From: Maricaulis sp048268525
Lineage (GTDB): Bacteria; Pseudomonadota; Alphaproteobacteria; Caulobacterales; Maricaulaceae
Assembly (NCBI RefSeq): GCF_048268525.1
Contig: NZ_JBLWVH010000001.1
Location: forward strand, 124,001 to 188,000
Direction: 5' to 3'
Length of the DNA: 64,000 nt
A program made the translations under genes and the position numbers. The notes beneath the pieces are model-generated. The model was not told where the DNA came from, ran no database searches, and was given only the letters and a program-made list of their open reading frames with translations. Below, piece by piece: positions 8,193-16,033 of the stretch. Position 1 is the stretch's first letter; each line of letters opens with the position of its first letter.

Positions 8193-11102
8193 ATGCGGGA
8201 GTTCAAACGAGTGGGCCGGGCAACGACGCGGGGCGGGCTGATGGTTGGCGCGGCGATGTCCGCAATCATGCTGGCAAGCACGACCGGTCTGGCGCAGCAG
8301 GCCGGCGAGACGCCGGAAGCGACCAGCCAGGATGACACGATTGTCGTCACTGGATCGCGTATCCGCCGGACCAATGCGACGACGGCAATCCCGACGCAGA
8401 TTTTCACGACCAATGACATTGTCGAATCCGGCACGGTCGATGTCGGTGAGCTGCTGGCCGCGATGCCGGGCGTTGATGCAGACCTGTCGCCGGAGAACTC
8501 CGAGCTCTCGATCCAGAATTCAGGCCTGTCGACGGTCAATCTGCGGGGACTTGGCGCCGATCGCACCCTGGTGCTGATCAATGGCCGTCGTGCCGTCTCG
8601 AACTCGGGCAATGGCGAGCGGGTCAGCCTGCAAACCATCCCGGCCGGCTTTGTTCAGTCGATTGAAGTCACCACGGGCGGCGCCTCCGCGATCTACGGGT
8701 CGGACGCCATCGCCGGTGTTGCCAACATTATCCTCGAGCGTGATTTCGACGGGATTGAAGTGAATGCCCGCTACGGCTTCGCTGATGCCAGCGGCGAAGA
8801 AGAGACCACAATCGAACTGACGATGGGCCGCAATTTCGACAATGAGCGCGGCAATATCATGTTCGGCGCCAGCTATGACCATGAAACCCCGATCTATGCC
8901 GACGAAACGCGTCCGGATTCGCTCCGGACTGACGACTGGTCGGGCAATGGCGAGTTCAATGACATCTATCTCTCGTCCTACCTTCCTGGCGGACGTTTTG
9001 AGAGCGACGATGCCTGGAATATCGACGGCGTCTGGTACAATGACCGGTCACTTGCCCCGAATGACGGCCGCACGCCATCGGTCGGCTTTGAGACGGCCCT
9101 CGACGGCTACAACTTCCGTCCCGGCCGCACCCTGTCGCCGGAAGTGACGGCCTACACCGCTGCGCTCGCCGCCCGCTACGAGTTCGATGGTGGCGTCGAG
9201 GCAACCGCCGACTTCCTCTGGTCGCGGGTCGACAGCCTTTACGAGGGCTCTTACGAGGCGGCGATTTACTCCACCGATGTCGGCCCGTTGGGCAATACGT
9301 TCGACATCGGCCAGATCGCCAGCAATCACCCCTTCATCCCGGCGGCGGTCGAAGAGACCCGCGTGGGGTCGGTCAGCTGGTATCGCCGCTTCAACGAGGT
9401 CGGTCAGGAAACCCGCGACAATGAGCGCACGACGGCGCGGGCTGCCGTCGGCCTTGCCGGCGATCTGGGCGACACTTGGCGCTGGCAGACCTTTGCCACG
9501 TATGGACGGTTCGAGCAGAACCAGATCCAGGGCAATAATCTCAACTATCTCAACATCCACTATGCGCTGGACATCGAGGCCGACGGAAATGGTGGCTATC
9601 AATGTGTCGATGCGGGTGCGCGGGCTGATGGCTGCGTTCCGCTCGACATTTTCGGTGAGGGATCGATCACGCCGGAAATGGCGGACTACATCCGGGTTGC
9701 CGGCCATGTTCAGCAAATCCGTGAGCAGACCGTCCTTGGCGGCTCGGTCGATGGCGATCTGTTCGAGATGCCGGCCGGTACCGTTGCTGCCGCATTCGGC
9801 ATTGAATGGCGTGAAGAAAGCCAGGACACCAATGTCGACGCCCTCATCCTGGAGGAGACGACCAGCCTCTCGGTCGTCCCGGAGATCGAGGCCAGTTTCG
9901 ATGTGGTTGAAGCCTTTGCCGAGCTGGAAATTCCGCTGTTTTCCAACGTGACCGCGCAGCTTGCCGGCCGCGTCGCGGATTATTCCACCATCGGCACGAT
10001 CTATTCCTATAATGCCGGTGGTTACTGGGAGCCGACCGACAGCCTGCGCCTTCGCGGTCAGTATTCGCGCTCGCAACGGGCACCGACGATCACGGAAATC
10101 TTCTCGGCCCCGCGCCAGGATTCCGACAGCCTGCTCGACCCGTGTGACGGGCTGATGCCGGATGGCAGCGGTGTGACGCCGCCGGCCGGAAGTGATTTCT
10201 CCGCCGCAACGATTTCTGCGAACTGTCTTTCGGAAGCGGGCATCCAAGCCTATTTTGCGGATCCCAACAATGCCGGCCAGCGTTTCGAGTTCGACGGTTC
10301 GGTCAACGGCCCCAATGCCGGCAATCTGAACGTTCGCGAAGAGACAGCCGACACCTTCACGGTTGGCGCGGTCTGGGCTCCGAGCTTCGCTGAAGACCTC
10401 TACATCATCGTGGATTACTACAATATCCGCGTTGAAGATGCGATCGGTTCGATCTCGACCCAGACCACGGTCGATCTGTGTTATGGCGCCGCAGATTTCC
10501 CGAACAACCGCTTCTGTGACGTCATCACCCGTGACACATCGGACGGTCGGGTTGTGGAAGTCATCAACCGCCAGGAAAACCTCAACGAGCTTCTTTCCGA
10601 AGGCATTGATGTCTCGGTGATGTGGGACTTCGAGGTCGACAGCCTGCCGGGTGAATTCGGTCTCGACCTGCGCTATTCGCGCTCGCTGGCCGATGAGTTC
10701 GAGTTTGTCGGTGAGGCCGGTCAGCCGGTCCGCGAGGACTCCAACGGCTCCATGTATGATCCGACGCATGAAGCTCGGGCCCGGTTGTCCTGGAGCGAGG
10801 GCGGTTTCTACGCGTCCTATACGTTGCGCTACGAGTCCGGCGGCGTTGACGATCTCGACGTCGATCCGACCGACCCGCTCTACTTCGTGGCGGATGACCA
10901 GTTCCGGTCCAATGTCTATGCCCGTTACCGCTTCGACAATGACTACCGGACGAGTGTCTATGCCGGTGTCACCAACGTGTTCGATGAAATGGGTCCGTTC
11001 ATGCCGGGCAATTTCGCCAGCGGTTCGAGCTCGAACATCAACTCGCCGCAGAACTCCCTCGTGGGACGGCAATTCTACTTCGGTATTCGCAGCGAGTTCT
11101 GA
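8193..11102 (+). CDS. TonB-dependent receptor, paralogue without STN domain
   Basis: An outer-membrane TonB receptor of 969 residues. A long signal region (about 1-34, ending TTGLAQQ) leads straight into the plug (IVVTGSRIRRTN). LRGLGADRTLVLINGRR and GGASAIYGSDAIAGVANI follow, then a barrel ending FGIRSEF with a terminal aromatic. Plug and barrel match the preceding receptor closely, including VSNSGN and SAPR. It therefore looks like a tandem duplicate from which the STN domain was lost, or to which it was never added. GAGGGGAG precedes ATG 8193. It probably shares substrate and control with the upstream transducer receptor. Confidence 0.93.
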   Translation: MREFKRVGRATTRGGLMVGAAMSAIMLASTTGLAQQAGETPEATSQDDTIVVTGSRIRRTNATTAIPTQIFTTNDIVESGTVDVGELLAAMPGVDADLSPENSELSIQNSGLSTVNLRGLGADRTLVLINGRRAVSNSGNGERVSLQTIPAGFVQSIEVTTGGASAIYGSDAIAGVANIILERDFDGIEVNARYGFADASGEEETTIELTMGRNFDNERGNIMFGASYDHETPIYADETRPDSLRTDDWSGNGEFNDIYLSSYLPGGRFESDDAWNIDGVWYNDRSLAPNDGRTPSVGFETALDGYNFRPGRTLSPEVTAYTAALAARYEFDGGVEATADFLWSRVDSLYEGSYEAAIYSTDVGPLGNTFDIGQIASNHPFIPAAVEETRVGSVSWYRRFNEVGQETRDNERTTARAAVGLAGDLGDTWRWQTFATYGRFEQNQIQGNNLNYLNIHYALDIEADGNGGYQCVDAGARADGCVPLDIFGEGSITPEMADYIRVAGHVQQIREQTVLGGSVDGDLFEMPAGTVAAAFGIEWREESQDTNVDALILEETTSLSVVPEIEASFDVVEAFAELEIPLFSNVTAQLAGRVADYSTIGTIYSYNAGGYWEPTDSLRLRGQYSRSQRAPTITEIFSAPRQDSDSLLDPCDGLMPDGSGVTPPAGSDFSAATISANCLSEAGIQAYFADPNNAGQRFEFDGSVNGPNAGNLNVREETADTFTVGAVWAPSFAEDLYIIVDYYNIRVEDAIGSISTQTTVDLCYGAADFPNNRFCDVITRDTSDGRVVEVINRQENLNELLSEGIDVSVMWDFEVDSLPGEFGLDLRYSRSLADEFEFVGEAGQPVREDSNGSMYDPTHEARARLSWSEGGFYASYTLRYESGGVDDLDVDPTDPLYFVADDQFRSNVYARYRFDNDYRTSVYAGVTNVFDEMGPFMPGNFASGSSSNINSPQNSLVGRQFYFGIRSEF

Positions 11103-11131
11103 TCGCGCTGCCTGACCGGTCCCTCCGGTGA

Positions 11132-11171
11132 CGCCCGCCCCGACCCCGCCCTGCGGCGGTCGGGGCGGGCG
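11132..11171 (+). terminator. GC-rich inverted repeat, candidate terminator
   Basis: Two perfectly complementary 14-base arms (11132-11145 and 11158-11171, left arm CGCCCGCCCCGACC) flank a 12-base loop just after the receptor stop codon. There is no T tract, so simple intrinsic termination is uncertain. It could attenuate read-through into the peptidase gene or stabilise the receptor mRNA end. Confidence 0.45.
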
Positions 11172-11233
11172 GATCCGACTGGCGCAGGCCGCCTGCGCCC
11201 CGCTGCTTTCCTGACATTTCCGCGGAGTCTGAC

Positions 11234-13297
11234 ATGATCCGATCCACCGTTCTGGCCAGTCTGGCCTTTGCGGGCTGGCTGAGCTTCGCCCTGGCGCCGA
11301 CCGCTCACGCCAACGATGCGCCGTCGCTGGCCCTCAATCCGGTCGCAGCGACCGCGCGACGTGAGATGACGCCGGTCGACATGATCGAGATGCCCCGTCT
11401 GGACGGTGTTCATCTGTCCCATGATGGCCGGGTCGCCTTGATTCAGCGTGTCACCACGGATTGGGCCGAGAACGAGAGCGTAACCGGGTATTGGCTCTGG
11501 CGACATGACCAGACCAGCCTGCGCCATCAACCGGATCTCGATACTGCCGACCGGGTCGTCCTGTCGCCGGACGGTCGGCGGATCGCTGCGGAAATCTCGC
11601 CAGAAGGCAGCAGCAATGACGAGGTCTATATCCGCGATCTCGACGGGGGCGAGCTGGAGCGTCTGACCCGTCATCCTTCTGCCGTCCGCTCGATCGCCTG
11701 GTCGCCGGACGGTTTGTTTGTGTACTACCTCGCCAGCGATGCCCGGTCCGAGGCGGAGCGCGAACGCCGACGCACCACCCATATTGTTGACCCTTACTAT
11801 GAAGCAACGCGCCGCCGCCATCTCTGGCGAGTGCGGGTGGATAGCGGTGCGCGTCAACAAGTCACCCAGGGTGATGTCCATGTCCGCGGCTTTCACCTCG
11901 CAGCCAATGGCGCGATCCTGGTCCGTGTCTCAGCCGAAACCCATGCCGATGCGACCTATCAAAGCGAGCTTATGGTCGCGGACGGGCCGAGTGAGCCCTT
12001 CCGCCGTGTCACTTCGAACAATTGGCCGGAAGGCAATGCCCGCCTGTCGCCGGCGGGGCGGCGGATCGCCTACCGCGCACGACTGGGCCAGGACGGGCTT
12101 GATTACGTACAGGAAAAACTGGTCGTGCTCGACCTGGAGAGCGGCGTCACCCGCGTCCTGGCGCCCGATGCCAGCTGGGAAGTCGATGGATTCGCCTGGT
12201 TGCCGGGGGGGGAGAGTCTTGTCGTTGCCGTCCATGACGGCATCCGCTCCGGCCTTGTCCGTGTTGACGTTGATGCCGGCAGCCTGACCGTGATTTCGCT
12301 CGAGGACCGTGCCCTGGTCGACTGGTCGCTGGCGGATGAGACTGGCGAGGTGCTGGCCTTGTTCCAGACGGAAACCAGCAATGGTGATCTCTGGCGTGTC
12401 ACCCCGAGCGGCGAGAGCGACCGCCTCACGACAATCGGCGCGGCCAGTGTGTCAGCCGTCGCCCTGCCGCGACAACAGCTTGTTGAATGGCGCAGTCATG
12501 ACGGCACGATGATCGAAGGCTTCTATTTTCCACCCTTGCACTCCGGTGACGGTCCGCCGCCACTGGTGGTCCAGATTCATGGCGGACCACGGTCAGGCGA
12601 CCAGTTTGGGCAATGGAAGTGGTCACGCTTTGTGCCGGTGCTGGCAGCGGAGGGCTATGCTGTCCTGTGGGTGAACTACCGTGGTGGTGTCGGCTATGGC
12701 GACGAATTCATGAGGGGCATGCATGGTGAGTATTTCGCCCACGCGGACCGTGATGTCCTGGCGGGCGTTGACCATCTGGTCGCGTCAGGCTTGGCGGACC
12801 CGGAGCGCATGATTGTTTCCGGCTGGAGTGCTGGCGGTCACATGACCAACCGCTTGATCACGCAGACCGACCGGTTCGCGGCGGCAATGAGCGGTGCCGG
12901 GGCGGTCGATTGGGCCGTGCACCACCTGACCAGCGATGTCCGCGGTGCCCGTCGACTCCTGTTCGATGCTGATGTCTGGGCCGAGGGGACCTATGATCGG
13001 GCCTTTGTCCCGCAATCCTTGCTGCGTGACCTGCATGCGGTGACCACACCGACCCTGATCTTCGCCGGGGAAGATGATGAGCGCGTGCACCCGTCCCAGT
13101 CGATCATGCTCTACCAGGCGCTGCGGAATCTGGGAGTCGAGGTACGCCTCTACCTCGTGCCCGACGAGGAGCACAGCTTTGCTTCACCACATCATCGCCT
13201 GTTCCGCATCAATGCCGAGCTGGACTGGTATGGTCGCCATATCGGCCGTCCCGATTGGGACTGGCAACCGCCGCCTGTTTTGGCGGAGGATGACTGA
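11234..13297 (+). CDS. Exported prolyl-oligopeptidase-family (S9) peptidase
   Basis: A 687-residue serine peptidase of family S9. A signal peptide (about 1-27, ending PTAHAND) is followed by a beta-propeller region with WD40/PD40-like repeats (SPDGRRIAAE, IAWSPDGLFVYY, LSPAGRRIAY). The alpha/beta-hydrolase domain begins near 420. The catalytic triad is Ser532 in GWSAGG, Asp615 in GEDDERVHP and His647 in EEHSF; HGGPRSG forms the oxyanion side. GGAG precedes ATG 11234. S9 enzymes cut short peptides, so an exported one beside two TonB receptors fits breakdown of imported oligopeptides in the periplasm. Whether it is a dipeptidyl or acylaminoacyl type cannot be decided here. Confidence 0.92.
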   Translation: MIRSTVLASLAFAGWLSFALAPTAHANDAPSLALNPVAATARREMTPVDMIEMPRLDGVHLSHDGRVALIQRVTTDWAENESVTGYWLWRHDQTSLRHQPDLDTADRVVLSPDGRRIAAEISPEGSSNDEVYIRDLDGGELERLTRHPSAVRSIAWSPDGLFVYYLASDARSEAERERRRTTHIVDPYYEATRRRHLWRVRVDSGARQQVTQGDVHVRGFHLAANGAILVRVSAETHADATYQSELMVADGPSEPFRRVTSNNWPEGNARLSPAGRRIAYRARLGQDGLDYVQEKLVVLDLESGVTRVLAPDASWEVDGFAWLPGGESLVVAVHDGIRSGLVRVDVDAGSLTVISLEDRALVDWSLADETGEVLALFQTETSNGDLWRVTPSGESDRLTTIGAASVSAVALPRQQLVEWRSHDGTMIEGFYFPPLHSGDGPPPLVVQIHGGPRSGDQFGQWKWSRFVPVLAAEGYAVLWVNYRGGVGYGDEFMRGMHGEYFAHADRDVLAGVDHLVASGLADPERMIVSGWSAGGHMTNRLITQTDRFAAAMSGAGAVDWAVHHLTSDVRGARRLLFDADVWAEGTYDRAFVPQSLLRDLHAVTTPTLIFAGEDDERVHPSQSIMLYQALRNLGVEVRLYLVPDEEHSFASPHHRLFRINAELDWYGRHIGRPDWDWQPPPVLAEDD

Positions 13298-13565
13298 CCA
13301 GCAGGTTCTGAGAGGCATCCGACGCTCGTGTGGGCGGTGTCAGACCCGAAACGGTTTGCGGTCGTCTGGCAGCACTTTTCTGACCTCCGCCTGATTTCGG
13401 ATGCAGAGCGATCTAGCGGGCGAAAGGCCCGGTCATCCTTGGCGATCCGATCTTCCAGGGGCTGGCCACTTCGCTCCTGTCTTTTCAGCTTTGGGCTCAA
13501 AACCGTCTGACGGCCCCCCAAACGGGCTCCAACTTGGTGGCTGTCCGGCCCCTTCGTCCTGTGGA
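13298..13565. other. Intergenic stretch with no recognisable gene
   Basis: Together with the promoter and operator that follow it, this is the longest gene-free gap in the window. It separates the peptidase gene from the sugar-symporter gene. Short frames here show no family resemblance, ribosome site or codon pattern like the neighbours. No strong hairpin with a T tract was found. Confidence 0.6.
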
Positions 13566-13571
13566 TTGACA
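13566..13571 (+). promoter_or_regulatory. Candidate minus-35 element (TTGACA)
   Basis: A perfect TTGACA lies 23 bases before the LacI-type palindrome that precedes the symporter gene. No clear minus-10 hexamer is visible. The palindrome would cover the minus-10 to start region, a usual place for a repressor. Similar hexamers stand 21 and 25 bases before two of the other palindromes. Confidence 0.4.
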
Positions 13572-13594
13572 TGGGCGTCGTATTGGCGAACGGT

Positions 13595-13610
13595 ATGACA
13601 ACGTTATCAA
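13595..13610 (+). promoter_or_regulatory. LacI-type operator before sugar symporter
   Basis: The palindrome ATGACAACGTTATCAA matches the window consensus TTGACAACGTTGTCAA at 14 of 16 positions and has the central CG typical of LacI-family operators. It lies 55 bases before the symporter start. Related copies are at 15878, 23334 and 31200. The likely ligand protein is the LacI regulator at 35768. Confidence 0.7.
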
Positions 13611-13665
13611 GCGTGATCACAAACACGCTGACATGTTGCCGATCAACGGCAAAGCGGGGGGAAAT

Positions 13666-15312
13666 ATGAGCTTGTCTGGCCTGGATCTGTTTATTGTGGC
13701 GGGGTACGCGATTTCGCTGATTGCAATTGCGTTTTTGGTTAGTCGGGAAAAAGCGGGGCACAAGAAGGACTCCACGGACTATTTCCTGGCGGGCAAGGCG
13801 CTGCCGTGGTGGGCCGTGGGTGCGTCGTTGATCGCTGCCAATATCTCGGCGGAGCAGATCATAGGGATGTCGGGGCAAGGCTATGTGGTCGGCCTCGCGA
13901 TCGCAGCCTATGAATGGCAAGCCGCGATTGTATTGCTGATCGTTGCCAAATTCTTCCTGCCGATCTTTCTGGAACGCAACGTCTATACGATGCCGCAATT
14001 CCTCGACCAACGCTTCGGCGGCGGCGTCAAATCGATCATGGCGGTCTTCTGGATAGCGCTCTACACGGCGGTCAATCTGACCAGTGTATTATGGCTGGGT
14101 GGGTTGGCTCTGAATGCGGTGACCGGCATGGCGGTCCTGCCAGCCATGATGGCTCTGGCCGCCTTCGCGGTTGTCTATTCGCTGTATGGTGGACTGAAAG
14201 CCGTAGCCCTCACCGACATTGTGCAGGTCGTGGTGCTGATTGTCGGCGGCCTCCTGATTACCTGGATTTCCCTCGGCCTGGTCAGCGAGGGCGGCGGAGC
14301 CTGGTTGGGCGCCACGCGACTGATCGACGAGATTCCCGGGCATTTCGAGATGATCTTCAGTTCGGATCACCCCAATTATTCCGATCTTCCCGGTATCTGG
14401 ACCCTGCTGGGCGGGCTTTGGGTTCTTCATTTCTCCTATTGGGGTTTCAACCAGTACATTATCCAGCGTGCGCTCGGATCGAAGAGCCTCAGTGAAGCCC
14501 GCAAGGGTCTGGCCTTTGCAGCGGGACTCAAGCTCCTGATCCCGGTCATTGTGGTGGTGCCGGGTATTGCAGCGCTGTATCTGGCGCAGAATGGCCTGCT
14601 CGATCAGGCTGTTCTCGACGACCGTCCGGACAGCACTTATGGCATCCTCATGACGCTCGTTCCGACTGGGGTGCGAGGCCTTGTTTTCGCGGCGCTGATC
14701 GCAGCCATCGTGTCGTCGCTGGCGTCGATGATGAACTCGATCTCGACAATCTTCACCATGGACATGTATCGGTCGATGCGACCTGAAAAGTCCGAGCAGC
14801 ACTATGTCGGGGTGGGGCGGATTGCGGCCTTTTCCGCGATGCTGATCGCGCTGGTTCTTGCCCAGCCCTTCCTGGGCGGAATGGAAAGCGCCTTCCAGAC
14901 CATCCAGGAGTATACCGGCTTCGTGGCACCGGGCGTGGTCGCGGTCTTCCTGCTCGGATTTTTCTGGAAACGAACCAACACAATGGGCGCGTTCGCCCTG
15001 TTGATCTCGTCCGTCGGACTGTCCTTCCTGTTCTGGCTTCTGGCCAACCCGGCAGCTGTTGGGGGCGCAGGTTCGACGATTCTGGCCGCGTTCGGACTGG
15101 CGGCACTGGACCTGCCTTTCGTGGTAAGGATCTGGATCGTCTTCCTGCTTTGTGTCGGGATCGGCGTCCTGGTGTCCTTGCTGACCGGCAAGCCGGCAGA
15201 AAACCGACCGGTCGAGCTGAGCGGTATCCGGTTTGCCACCGAGCCGGTGTTCAATCTGGCCAGCCTGGTCATCATCGCGATCCTGGTGGCGATCTACGTC
15301 CGCTTCTGGTGA
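13666..15312 (+). CDS. Sodium:solute symporter (SSS family), probable sugar importer
   Basis: A polytopic inner-membrane symporter of 548 residues with about 14 hydrophobic segments. The SGLT-like signature is clear: GASLIAANISAEQIIGMSG near the first helices, then TDIVQVVVLIVGG. It would import glucose, galactose or a related sugar with sodium. ATG 13666 is chosen because GGGGGGAAAT lies just upstream; an open frame from 13633 adds only eleven unlikely residues. It is followed after 4 bases by gluconokinase and preceded by a LacI-type operator, placing it in the beta-glucan regulon. The exact sugar is inference. Confidence 0.9.
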   Translation: MSLSGLDLFIVAGYAISLIAIAFLVSREKAGHKKDSTDYFLAGKALPWWAVGASLIAANISAEQIIGMSGQGYVVGLAIAAYEWQAAIVLLIVAKFFLPIFLERNVYTMPQFLDQRFGGGVKSIMAVFWIALYTAVNLTSVLWLGGLALNAVTGMAVLPAMMALAAFAVVYSLYGGLKAVALTDIVQVVVLIVGGLLITWISLGLVSEGGGAWLGATRLIDEIPGHFEMIFSSDHPNYSDLPGIWTLLGGLWVLHFSYWGFNQYIIQRALGSKSLSEARKGLAFAAGLKLLIPVIVVVPGIAALYLAQNGLLDQAVLDDRPDSTYGILMTLVPTGVRGLVFAALIAAIVSSLASMMNSISTIFTMDMYRSMRPEKSEQHYVGVGRIAAFSAMLIALVLAQPFLGGMESAFQTIQEYTGFVAPGVVAVFLLGFFWKRTNTMGAFALLISSVGLSFLFWLLANPAAVGGAGSTILAAFGLAALDLPFVVRIWIVFLLCVGIGVLVSLLTGKPAENRPVELSGIRFATEPVFNLASLVIIAILVAIYVRFW

Positions 15313-15316
15313 CGGT

Positions 15317-15829
15317 GTGTGCCGGCTCATTGTCTGCATGGGCGTGAGCGGGTGTGGCAAGACCACACTCGCTCACGTACTTGGAGAGAAGGCCGGCTGG
15401 CCGGTGCTGGAGGGGGATGACTTTCACCCACCGGCCAATATCAGGAAAATGGCTGCGGCCAGTCCCCTGACCGATGTGGACAGGAAGGAATGGGTCAGGG
15501 CGATAAGGTCCGAGGCCGACAGTCGACCCGAGCCCGATATCCTTCTTTCCTGTTCTGCGCTGACTCCGGCGGTCCAGGACTGGTTGGGCCGGGACAATCC
15601 GCGTGACCTGACCTGGTTGTGGCTGGACGTTTCGCCCGAGGAGGCGGGTCGACGTGTGGCGGCCAGGTCAGCCCATTTCATGCCCGCCAAGTTGGTAACC
15701 TCACAGTTCGACGCATTGCGACCGCCAGCGGACGCTCATCGCCTGCAGGCGGATCTGCCGGTTGAGCAGCTGGCGGGGCAGGCGCTCCGGATCCTGCGAG
15801 CCGGTTCACCAGTCATTTCGCGAAGCTAG
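15317..15829 (+). CDS. gntK: Gluconokinase
   Basis: A small cytoplasmic kinase of 170 residues that makes 6-phosphogluconate from gluconate and ATP, feeding the Entner-Doudoroff or pentose phosphate routes. The Walker A loop GVSGCGKT lies at residues 9-16. The family features EGDDFHPPANIRKM, DRKEWVRAI and CSAL follow in order, and the end (MPAKLVTSQFDALRPP) matches GntK. GTG 15317 is chosen because it starts 5 bases after the symporter stop; the frame upstream belongs to that gene. It complements the gluconolactonase and gluconate permease encoded in the next operon. Confidence 0.88.
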   Translation: MCRLIVCMGVSGCGKTTLAHVLGEKAGWPVLEGDDFHPPANIRKMAAASPLTDVDRKEWVRAIRSEADSRPEPDILLSCSALTPAVQDWLGRDNPRDLTWLWLDVSPEEAGRRVAARSAHFMPAKLVTSQFDALRPPADAHRLQADLPVEQLAGQALRILRAGSPVISRS

Positions 15830-15850
15830 GGGGCACTGACGGTTCCTCGC

Positions 15851-15856
15851 TTGACT
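15851..15856 (+). promoter_or_regulatory. Candidate minus-35 element (TTGACT)
   Basis: TTGACT stands 21 bases before the second LacI-type palindrome. With a 17-base spacer the minus-10 position reads AAATTT, a weak match directly against the operator. The arrangement resembles the one before the symporter gene. Confidence 0.35.
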
Positions 15857-15877
15857 ATCACACGCGCATCCGCAAAT

Positions 15878-15893
15878 TTGACAACGTTGACAA
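15878..15893 (+). promoter_or_regulatory. LacI-type operator before GH3-gluconate operon
   Basis: TTGACAACGTTGACAA matches the consensus palindrome at 15 of 16 positions. It lies 140 bases before the GH3 lipoprotein start and would control the three-gene GH3, gluconolactonase and GntP operon. Confidence 0.72.
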
Positions 15894-16033
15894 TTGCCAC
15901 GTCGATCGAGCAGATATCTGCCTCTCCGGCTTCGGATGGTCCGGGGAGTTGTCGCGGCGGGGCGGGACCGGGTGACGGTTTGCGGCGTTCATCCAGCTGG
16001 ATCGGAAAGTTCGCGAAGTCGCGACGAGGGGGA

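Noticed and set aside
9048..11072. A 674-codon open frame antisense to the second TonB receptor gene.
   Set aside because: It mirrors a well-supported receptor gene, has no recognisable domain and low-complexity composition. Long antisense frames are common at this GC content.
15851..16033. N-terminal extension of the GH3 gene from 15851.
   Set aside because: It covers the operator and promoter region and precedes a perfect lipoprotein signal that must be N-terminal.
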